Assembly: GCA_024752435.1 (NCBI GenBank) | Contig: CP103026.1 | Span: 124,001 to 188,000 of the forward strand | DNA from: Allantophomopsis cytisporea | Lineage: Eukaryota > Ascomycota > Leotiomycetes > Phacidiales > Phacidiaceae | Reading direction: 5' to 3' | Length of the DNA stretch: 64,000 nucleotides | Shown: positions 56,246 through 64,000 of the stretch, piece by piece | Numbering within the stretch: position 1 is the stretch's first letter | Layout: every line of letters begins with the position of its first letter | Notes under the pieces: model-generated | Told to the model about the DNA's origin: nothing | What the model saw: only the letters and a program-made list of their open reading frames with translations | Database searches by the model: none | Translations under genes and position numbers: made by a program

Positions 56246-59098
56246 ATGGGTACTCTAGATCTCCTGCCGAGAACGACATACAGACCTCCGTCACCTGTGC
56301 AGGTTCACAGTCGACGAAGGTCACTTAATACCATAATGGAAGACGACGAGGAGTCTAATAGAGGTTCAATTGTAAAAGGGGAGGAAACTCCCAGAGGAAG
56401 AGACAGGTCGCCCAAGTCAGCATATCTCGCAGACTATCTATCTCCACTCAGTGAACATTTTCCGACTCCGCGTGGTAACCATTTCATGAGAGTCAATGTT
56501 CCTCCTTCTTCGACATCATCGGAAGCAGATAGTGTCTCGCCTGCAATCAGTTCAGCACCGTGGACACGAGATAGCTTCAGCACTGATGCCACGGAATTCG
56601 ATGACCTGTACGACCTCTCCGATGATGAAGACTATCGACGCAAGAGCCGCGTTGGGGGCGGTTTGCAGAGACGATCTAGTGCACGAAGGTCAACGGCATC
56701 AAACCGGCACTCTGGGCCACCTGCAAATAGACTATCCTTGCCTGCCCTGGTCATTCCAACGAAGGGAGAACAGACATGGCCCTCTCCTGCTACAGCTCTC
56801 AAGCTCATGACCTCTCCCATTCCACCTACACCCCCACCCAAGGTCCCTATGTCACCAGCATATTTGTCCTACCTGGCTTCCAAACATAATGAGCCTATGT
56901 CCTCTACACCACCATCTCTTGATGGTGGCTCATCGGCTCCGCCTTCACTTGATGGCAGTCTTACTTCGGAGCAGTTAGCTGCCATGTCTGCTCCTCCAAC
57001 TCCAGAGATGGGTAATGATGAGGTTGAAGATTGCGATTGGGCAGGTGGCATTCAGTTGGAGCCTGCTGCAATGGCCACGCTCAGAGCACTCTCAGGTGAT
57101 GACTTCGAGCTTCCGGATCATCAACCCGAGCAAGTCATCGAAGTATCGCAGATGTCTCCCACACGAGAGATGCAGCAGAGCCCACCTTCACTAAACACCA
57201 ACATCCGCCGTCACAACTCAGTTGTGCTTAATGGTCCAGATCAACGATCTTTGGAAAGTCTTTCGAGATTGGAGATTCCTTCACCAGGTGGATTCTTCTC
57301 ATCACTTGCTCCTGCTGCCAGACACACATGGCATTTGGTCTCAACTTCGCCTTCACCCATTGAGCCTCATCCACCGTCCTCAACTACAGCGGAACACTTC
57401 TACAAGACACCATGGTCAAGTATGCCTGTGGAGAGAATTGTCGAGGTCAATGAGAGCATGTCGGATGGCATACCTACAGCCCGTCAAGAGCCTTTCACCC
57501 CGCACGCTCCTGAACGTCCTGAACTCTGCCATCAAGACTCAGATGAGACTATCACTAGCCTGCATGAGCATGAATTTCATGAACTTGAGGAACACATAGT
57601 CGCTACTGAGATCCTCGAGGACTACGGGAACAGCTATGTCCGTAAGCTTCAATCTAATGCAGGGGTCAATCTTGACCGCACAAGCATGTGGCTATCGGCT
57701 CAATCAGACTATCTCTCTGCTCTGATCAATCCACCCGAAGAGCGAGGCGATGAAGTAGCCCTTCTCAAACGTGAAGCCTCGGTCAAAAACGAAACCAACT
57801 CTTCAGCCAAGAAGACCGTTCGTTTCTCAGAAATTGTAACCGAGAAGGATATCATCCCATTGCCACCAAAACTTGCCCGTCAAGAATCGGCCTACTATCG
57901 CGCCTTCCAAGCCTTCAATGCGCAATCCCGCTTCCGAGACACCTTCGTGCACCGTCTCCCACGTTTTGAAGCCCTACAATCCCGCCGCGTTTCCTTCGCA
58001 TCGGCTCACCGCGCCCAGCTCCTCGGAATCTACCAGTTGAGCGTCGCCCCCGTGACCGCCAAGCGACGCATGTCCGCGAACGTCGCACGTGGTGACGAGC
58101 CCGCGCCCACCGACCCAGCGAAGGTCAAACGTGACCAAGAGCGCGAAGCTATCGAGCAGATGAGCGGCGCCGCATGGAACATAATGGCCACACGGCTCCT
58201 CAACGGCGGAAAGCTACTATCTGCTCCCATTGCCAAGCGACTCGCCCGCCTATCCTCCATGGGACCCACGCCATCCGGTCGCGAGCGCGCACGCATCCTC
58301 GATCTCGGCGGCCAGACCACCTGCGATTGGGCCTGGTACGTAGCCTCGGAGTTCCCGTGCACAAAGGTCTACTCCGTCACCACCAAGACGCTCCGCCAGC
58401 TCTCGAACTCCAACATCCGCGGCCCACGCAACCATCGTCGCGTCGCTGTGCACACTCTCTGGGACCTGCCGTTCCCAGATAACAGCTTCGACCTCGTGTC
58501 GGCGCGCAGCTTACACGCTATGCTTAAGGTTGCGGCTGAGCACGGCGAGGACGAGTACGAGAATGTCCTCGATGAGTGTTTCCGTGTCCTCAAGCCCGGC
58601 GGTTACATCGAGTTCTGGATCATGGACTCGGATCTCATTAATGCGGGCACGCTTGGCCAGGCGAAGAGCGTGGAGTTCGGGTTTAATCTGCGGACTAGGG
58701 GATATGATGCTTTTCCCACGAGGAATTGGCTCGGTAGGCTGCATAGTGCGGGTTTTGTGGGCACGAAGCGAGCTTGGAGCTTTTTGCCTGTCGGGGCGAA
58801 GAATGTTGAGGCTGAGGCCGAGACTGAGATTGAGACGGAGACTGCGGGCGAGGATAGGGATAGGGAGGGGGTTGGGGAGGAGTTGAATGGTGCGACGAAG
58901 AATATTGCTGAGATCTCGGGGCTGGTGGGGAGCTGGGCTTGGGAGAAGTGGATGTTGAAGTTGGAGAGTGAGAGTGGACGAGAGGAGGAGAGGTTGTTGG
59001 ATGGCGTGTTTGAAGTTCTTGAGGAAGGGAGGAAGGAGGGGAGTGGGTGGAGGGTTCTTAGTGGGTGGGCGAGGAAGCCGATTGGGGGCCGTGTATGA
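56246..59098 (+). CDS. Large protein with C-terminal SAM-dependent methyltransferase domain
   Basis: A single 950-residue open frame. The first 600 residues are Ser/Pro-rich and low complexity (SPIPPTPPPKVPMSP, repeated S[TA]PPSLDG blocks at about 222-240), typical of disordered regulatory regions. From about 680 there is a methyltransferase core. ARILDLGGQTTCDWAW stands for motif I, LPFPDNSFDLVSARSLHAML lies at about 741, and LDECFRVLKPGGYIEFWIMD is the post-motif region of class I enzymes. The C-terminus includes an acidic repeat (EAEAETEIETETAGED). Fungal proteins with this architecture are conserved but uncharacterised; the methyl acceptor is unknown. LaeA is much shorter, so I do not equate them. 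The 3' half is distinctly GC-rich relative to the 5' half. Confidence 0.9.
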   Translation: MGTLDLLPRTTYRPPSPVQVHSRRRSLNTIMEDDEESNRGSIVKGEETPRGRDRSPKSAYLADYLSPLSEHFPTPRGNHFMRVNVPPSSTSSEADSVSPAISSAPWTRDSFSTDATEFDDLYDLSDDEDYRRKSRVGGGLQRRSSARRSTASNRHSGPPANRLSLPALVIPTKGEQTWPSPATALKLMTSPIPPTPPPKVPMSPAYLSYLASKHNEPMSSTPPSLDGGSSAPPSLDGSLTSEQLAAMSAPPTPEMGNDEVEDCDWAGGIQLEPAAMATLRALSGDDFELPDHQPEQVIEVSQMSPTREMQQSPPSLNTNIRRHNSVVLNGPDQRSLESLSRLEIPSPGGFFSSLAPAARHTWHLVSTSPSPIEPHPPSSTTAEHFYKTPWSSMPVERIVEVNESMSDGIPTARQEPFTPHAPERPELCHQDSDETITSLHEHEFHELEEHIVATEILEDYGNSYVRKLQSNAGVNLDRTSMWLSAQSDYLSALINPPEERGDEVALLKREASVKNETNSSAKKTVRFSEIVTEKDIIPLPPKLARQESAYYRAFQAFNAQSRFRDTFVHRLPRFEALQSRRVSFASAHRAQLLGIYQLSVAPVTAKRRMSANVARGDEPAPTDPAKVKRDQEREAIEQMSGAAWNIMATRLLNGGKLLSAPIAKRLARLSSMGPTPSGRERARILDLGGQTTCDWAWYVASEFPCTKVYSVTTKTLRQLSNSNIRGPRNHRRVAVHTLWDLPFPDNSFDLVSARSLHAMLKVAAEHGEDEYENVLDECFRVLKPGGYIEFWIMDSDLINAGTLGQAKSVEFGFNLRTRGYDAFPTRNWLGRLHSAGFVGTKRAWSFLPVGAKNVEAEAETEIETETAGEDRDREGVGEELNGATKNIAEISGLVGSWAWEKWMLKLESESGREEERLLDGVFEVLEEGRKEGSGWRVLSGWARKPIGGRV

Positions 59099-59355
59099 TA
59101 GATTGTTAAGTTGGGTGTGAATGGTCGAGTGATTAGGTAGTTGGTTCAGATTGTTTAGTGGTTGTTGTGATCACTGTGTAACTGTAGAATGGAAACTGTC
59201 ATGTTAGAAATCATGCGGATTACATGTTGAATCAGTGTGAGTTCTACGACGTGCACACTTCTATGGACAAGTACTGTATCAACAATGAATTTCTATTCAG
59301 TTGTGAGGAAATAAACATTACATATATACGTTATAATAATCTAGTGCAACCGGTT

Positions 59356-61089
59356 CTACGGTGTACCTTTAGCCCTATCGTCCATTTCCCAGGAGAACGT
59401 CTTCCCATAGACGATAGGCCTCTTCATAAGCTGCTTCATGCCCTTCTTATCATCGCCAGCATCCGCCAAGTACGGCGAATTGAACGCCTTCGCAATCTCG
59501 AAGGGCCCGAGGTTGTAATCGCGATCGGGATGTATGCACCCGATAACATTCCAGCTAGCAGCACAAGTGGCCAGCGAAACAACCCCAATCGTGATCCACA
59601 GGTACAAGTAATGGGATTCATAGATGGTATGGTCGTACATCTCAGTGGTGTTGTACATCTGGATAGTGCTTGAATTCGACGCCGAGATGGCGGCCCGGAA
59701 CATGAGCTCCTGCATGGCCGTGAGGATGTCGTCCGTGGGATCGATCCACGTGTAGTTCAGCGGCGCTGTCAGGGAGTTCGGGTCGATGTTTACGAGGGCT
59801 AGCTCGCCTGTCGTGTCCAGCTCGAATGGTGCCCCTGTGAGCCGCAGCGTGGCAGTCGCCGCAAATTTCGTGTATGCTATCAGATACATGCCGCCGATGG
59901 TCGATGGGAAGACGCCGTTCCCGGTCATTTCTCTCGACAACCATTGGTAGTCTACGGTCAGATTCGTCTGGCCTGGTGCCGATGGTGTGTCGGAGAAGAG
60001 CGTGGTGACGGTGCCGTTGGTTAGGCGCAGCGGGTATCGCACTCTTGCAAGGTGTATGTTACAGTCACGAGTGGTGAGGTTGTTGGGGGCGGCGGAGGTG
60101 CGGAGTTCGACGTGCAAAGTGATAAGCCCGGGATCGTCATAGGCTCCGTCAAAGTTTAACGATATGTCTAGAACTTGAGTTTCCGCTCCGCCTCCGGTTG
60201 CGTTGATGTTTAGGGCGGCCATCGACGTGTTGCATTGGATGTCCCATCCTGGTGCAATCATCTCGACGTCGCAGCTACCCTCACATCCAGTGTAGTTCAG
60301 TGCGATGTCCTGTCGCTTGTTGTATGCCTGCACGATACTGTTCATCGCCGGAGTAAATTCACTGATGGCTGTGCTTCGTCCTTGCGAGATTCCCGTGTAA
60401 TACAGTGGCAGGGTGTTGTTGGACAGCTCAGCTCTCACTGTCGTGCTTTCAATCCATGGCTCGGTTTTGACGGTTGAGGCCCTTTGCAACAGGGGTCCAT
60501 CCACAACTACCATCATAACCAAGATGTGGGCAAGAGCTATCAGGTTGAAATGCCTCCATCCTTTGACGATCGCCCAGAGACTACTTCCAAAGTGCCAAGT
60601 GTGGTGTAATTCACCCACAGTGCTTCCTTTCAGGGCCTTATTCCACCAGAATACCGTAACTCCTTCGTTGAACAAGAACGAGATGGCCATGTTAGTGAAA
60701 GTGATAGCGATGGAGAGCAACACAGAAGGTTGAACAGGATAGGATTTAAATGGCCAACTTTGAATCTCTTGCTGGTCAGAGAGTTTCAAGATAACCACAC
60801 AACCGGCAATGGTTCCAATGGTAAACAAGACAGCGAAGACAGGAACGAGTGAAACCTTCTTCCACCAGGAATGATCAGCTTCCTTCTCAACAGAGGCCGC
60901 ATTCATTGTAAAGGTCCTCGCAGTGCTGAAGGTAGTGTTCTTAGGATCGAGAGATGTTGTGCTGTCATTGAATGGGTGATTCGGCGCGCAGCCAGGCGTG
61001 CCAGGCGTCCCAGGTGTAGGCGGTACATCCAGAGATACAGTGCTGTTGTTGAAACCCGCCTTCGAGTCGATGCTTTGCCACATGCCCAT
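59356..61089 (-). CDS. Fungal multi-pass membrane protein with large glycosylated loop
   Basis: Intronless, 577 residues. The cytosolic-type N-terminus carries a PPTPGTPGTPG repeat. Membrane segments are at about 78-101 (SLVPVFAVLFTIGTIAGCVV), 120-146, 175-196 (HFNLIALAHILVMMVVV) and about 513-535 (YLYLWITIGVVSLATCAASW). Between the third and fourth lies a loop of about 310 residues with many N-x-S/T sites (NNT, NYT, NTS, NAT, NLT), so this part should face outside or the secretory lumen. The layout resembles fungal DUF3176-type proteins, whose function is unknown. No transporter or enzyme motif is visible. Confidence 0.82.
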   Translation of the reverse strand: MGMWQSIDSKAGFNNSTVSLDVPPTPGTPGTPGCAPNHPFNDSTTSLDPKNTTFSTARTFTMNAASVEKEADHSWWKKVSLVPVFAVLFTIGTIAGCVVILKLSDQQEIQSWPFKSYPVQPSVLLSIAITFTNMAISFLFNEGVTVFWWNKALKGSTVGELHHTWHFGSSLWAIVKGWRHFNLIALAHILVMMVVVDGPLLQRASTVKTEPWIESTTVRAELSNNTLPLYYTGISQGRSTAISEFTPAMNSIVQAYNKRQDIALNYTGCEGSCDVEMIAPGWDIQCNTSMAALNINATGGGAETQVLDISLNFDGAYDDPGLITLHVELRTSAAPNNLTTRDCNIHLARVRYPLRLTNGTVTTLFSDTPSAPGQTNLTVDYQWLSREMTGNGVFPSTIGGMYLIAYTKFAATATLRLTGAPFELDTTGELALVNIDPNSLTAPLNYTWIDPTDDILTAMQELMFRAAISASNSSTIQMYNTTEMYDHTIYESHYLYLWITIGVVSLATCAASWNVIGCIHPDRDYNLGPFEIAKAFNSPYLADAGDDKKGMKQLMKRPIVYGKTFSWEMDDRAKGTP

Positions 61090-62126
61090 ATTCGCGGTTT
61101 GGGCAGGTTAATGAGCGTGGTGGAATATGATGTCGTCGAACAAACATCTTGAACACTCAAAACAGTCAAGCATATATGGCTGGCTGACCGTAAGGTTTTG
61201 CACAGACGATCATTGCCTTGAACATACTGGCTATCTTAGCCCTGAATCGTCTGTGCTTCCAGCCAAGAAATGTCTTTCTCGAGGAGATCGTCTTTCTTGC
61301 ATCTTCACCGATGCACTTTGCACGGGGATGCCGTGGTTTGTTGGATACAAATTTGGCGAATACGGGTTTTTAGGTTCGTGGCGGAAAGACTAAAAGGGGT
61401 CCTGATAAGATAATCACTGATAGCCAAATCCAAGATCGGTCCGAGGTTAGAGATGCACCTCAGATGGAAATAGAAGCTAATATTGGAGGAGAGTGAGAGC
61501 GGAAATGCTCAGTAACATCAACGTGAACGTCCTTTGGTTCGCATTCAATTAAGCTTCTTTCTGTGTGTTATGCTCGACAATACCGAATCGGGAGAAGATC
61601 CTTCCTTCCACCAAAGTTTTTGCTCGGCCCGCGCGAACAACGTGGCAATGGGCCAAGGGAAATCCTTGTTCTTGTGGCTCCCTAATTCAAATTAGGATTC
61701 CACTATGCCATATTTGGGCTTGCAAAAGGTAAAAGGCACAGCCCTTTCAGAGTATTTGGAGAGACGTTCATTAGACAGATGAGACAAGCTTGTGGCTGGT
61801 TTTGACAGCGATTTATATTACTTAGGACCACTATACTGTGCAGTACGTAATGGATCTCGAAGATTCAAAATATAGATGATTGGAAAACCGTTTCTATTTG
61901 GCGGAAATGATAGGATTGCGACAATACTCCGTTGGACTAGCGGGGAAGGTTTAGTACTACGGTTGTCTCAGAATTCTCGTATTGAAATATTCCGAAAATG
62001 ACGGTACCACAACGGCGGCATTAGCTGCCCATCGGACTATGACGATTTGGTATTGGAATTATCGTTTACACTTGGTATTGTATTGAGATCGTCTCTCAAG
62101 GGAACATCGTGTGAACCTGCTCATAA
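61090..62126. other. Intergenic region
   Basis: About 1 kb between the membrane-protein gene's 5' end and the hydrolase's 3' end. The frame 61127-61393 (+) is unsupported. Nothing else recognised. Confidence 0.55.
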
Positions 62127-63470
62127 CTAGCTTGTAGATGAGCTCATCGATGCCAGGGTACTGCTCCACCTCTCCTTTACATCTTTATATACAATTCCAA
62201 CAGCGTCCTCGAACTCCGCGCAAACGCTGTCGTGATCCGTGCCTTGCATGATTCTCCCTTTGTAGTCGATGGATCTTTCAACGCCCAGCTGCTCAAAGCA
62301 TTTGTTGAAGTACACCGGTCCGCCCGTACCAATCAGCATATCATCTTCCGCCCAGAAGGCCCGCAAGACTAATCTTTGCCCCCCTAACATCTCATCAAGC
62401 TTTTCCGCGAGCATTGGTACAAACTGTTCGTAGTCGTCGCATACACCCCACAGTCCAGTCCCACTCTTCCTCGAGGCTAAAATTGCGTCCTCTGTTGGTC
62501 CTTTCGTTTCTTCTAAGAATGCCCACTTGAAGATGAACTCGTTCATCCGCTGGCGAAATTTAGCGGAGTTACCGTAGATTTCATCTTTGTGTGCACCTTT
62601 AGTAAGGCTGTCGGCAGATGCGAATGGTTTCATTAATGGAGAAATGAATCCAGATGAGGTGTTGATGGCGGGGTTCACAGAATTCAAGACCCAACCCTGG
62701 AGTGTGTCGAGTTTTGACATCCAGGAAGTAGGCAGTGAAGCTACAATGTTCATCAATAAGACGGACGAATGAGCCGGATGAACCCATGGTGCTGATCTCA
62801 TTAGTATGAATTCTTCTTATGAGCAAGGCGCATTATGTGGACTGTTACCAAATGCCGCTGCGTATGGATGTCCTGGAAAAAGGATATGTGGGAGATGGTA
62901 GAGCGTGTTTAAAAAATAGATGCCGCCGGCACTATGGCATGCCAATGCTACGTGCTGAATGTTTAACTGCGCGAGGAGAATTGGCACAGTCTCCAGCCAG
63001 ATTGGGACTCTTTGTGCAAGAGGCACCGCTGAAGACCCACCAAGGCCAAATCTAGCCCATGTCAGCTGTCAAAGTTTGATCGAGTAAGACATGACGCGGA
63101 AGCAAATAGAAAAACAAATGTAGAAAAGTGTTCACTACCTATCTACAAATATAACACGAACACCCTGCTTCTTGGCGAAGGTATGGTGTTGCGTCCCGTG
63201 CCATCGATTACCAAACAGGGCACCGCACCACAATATCGCTGGTGCATTTTCATCTTCAGTCCCAACTATTGAGTAAGTCACACGTAAAGGTCCATGGGAA
63301 GGGGTAGCTGGAATGATGATCCGCTGGTGAAATCTAGAGTGACAGAGATACTCAATGACTTCGTCATCTAAATCGTTCTTCGACGACATGTTCTTTGAAG
63401 TTATGAAGGTTTGGCGCATAATGTCAAGGGCCATGGGATGTAGCTGAACTCTGAAGAGCGATATATACAA
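62127..63470 (-). CDS. Alpha/beta hydrolase-fold protein
   Basis: Exons 63470-63139, 63051-62849 and 62791-62127, joined through AG/A and G/CA split codons, give 399 residues. An early strand (PAILWCGALFGNRWHG) stands for the oxyanion side. The nucleophile elbow reads ALACHSAGG, a C-H-S-A-G variant of G-x-S-x-G. An acid candidate lies in FWAEDDMLIG and the catalytic-type His in GTDHDSV near the C-terminus. The order Ser-Asp-His is right for an esterase/lipase-like hydrolase; the substrate is unknown. Several Met codons compete for the start (63470, then 63434, 63419 and 63389); the first gives a hydrophobic leader YISLFRVQL. No gene-cluster context. Confidence 0.85.
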
Positions 63471-64000
63471 TATATATATATATATACACAGTAAGCAGAT
63501 AGGAAGACTTCGGCTGCCTAGGATGGGGATTTGGCTGTCGATTGAATCCGATTGGTTGTCATAGAAATCATGTCAAAAACGCGAGACAAAATGCTTCAAT
63601 TTACGTCATCATAGATGAAATAAGCCTGAACTCTTCTTATAACTAAACTCGGAAATTTGACAACGTACGGCGTGCGTACCTATTGGTGCACTGCCCTTGT
63701 GGCTCTGCTATACGAATAAGCCAATGAGCATTCTTCAGTCGTGGAAGTGAAGCTGACTAAGCCAGTGTCTGCGGACTTCATTATGGTCGTGCAATAAATC
63801 GAGAAGGTTTATACCTTAGCCGGAATGTGAGAGATGTGGAATACCTACATAATTGCTCGCGCAGCCTCGGGCAGCGTACCTGAAAACAACTACAAACTAC
63901 CTAGATAGTTATGCAGTGAGATTCGTATGGCGTCCACCTATGCGAGGTTTCGATATGAAAAGTTACAGTCACCTGACTTTATCTCCATCTTTCTCTATAC
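63471..64000. other. Window end, promoter side of the hydrolase
   Basis: It begins with a short TATATA tract (about 63470-63486) and continues without a recognisable gene to the edge. Confidence 0.6.

Overview
The window is nuclear DNA of a filamentous ascomycete (Pezizomycotina). Most genes are split by short introns of about 46-90 nt with GT..AG ends. Zn2Cys6 transcription factors, a CYP53-type P450, an MFS pump, a fungal arylsulfotransferase and a Fic gene also fit. GC content is moderate, coding islands sit between AT-rich gene-poor stretches, and several genes are decayed. This style resembles Leotiomycetes such as Botrytis and Sclerotinia relatives, but the order is an inference. No rRNA, tRNA, CRISPR array or intact transposon could be recognised.

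Layout. 0-6.4 kb: an F-box gene (-), a decayed divergent F-box relative (+) and a small beta-carbonic anhydrase (+). 6.5-13.4 kb: a Zn2Cys6 regulator, an FSP1/AMID-like flavoprotein and a SnoaL-like protein, all +. 13.9-17.9 kb: a compact quinate/shikimate block with 3-dehydroshikimate dehydratase (+) and two different shikimate/quinate-dehydrogenase-like genes facing away from each other across a 590-bp promoter region. 19.1-24.9 kb: a second Zn2Cys6 regulator (-, six exons including an 18-nt microexon), a quinone-oxidoreductase-like MDR gene (-) and an aldo/keto reductase (+). 26.0-31.8 kb: a third Zn2Cys6 regulator (-) with an in-frame TAG, divergent from a 14-helix-type MFS transporter (+). 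33.4-37.1 kb: a secreted arylsulfotransferase-like protein (+) and an enoyl-reductase-like MDR protein (-). 38.6-39.7 kb: a Fic-domain pseudogene (-). 40.8-42.1 kb: a salicylate-hydroxylase-like FAD monooxygenase (-). 42.4-50.7 kb: mostly gene-poor, with a probable MFS relic near 44.2 kb and a broken kinase-like gene near 46.4-47.2 kb. 50.7-53.8 kb: benzoate 4-hydroxylase-like P450 (+) tail to tail with ribulose-5-phosphate 3-epimerase (-). 56.2-63.5 kb: a large protein with a C-terminal methyltransferase domain (+), a multi-pass membrane protein (-) and an alpha/beta hydrolase (-).

How the genes work together. 3-Dehydroshikimate dehydratase, the dehydrogenase-like pair, the CYP53 P450 and the salicylate-hydroxylase-like monooxygenase all act on, or feed, simple aromatic acids (quinate, shikimate, benzoate, salicylate, protocatechuate). 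Only the first three are clustered. The 18-50 kb interval looks like a fast-evolving accessory region. At least three internal stop codons there (TF at 26,384, Fic at 39,099, MFS relic at 44,304) can be explained by CpA-to-TpA changes, which suggests past RIP-like mutation (inference).
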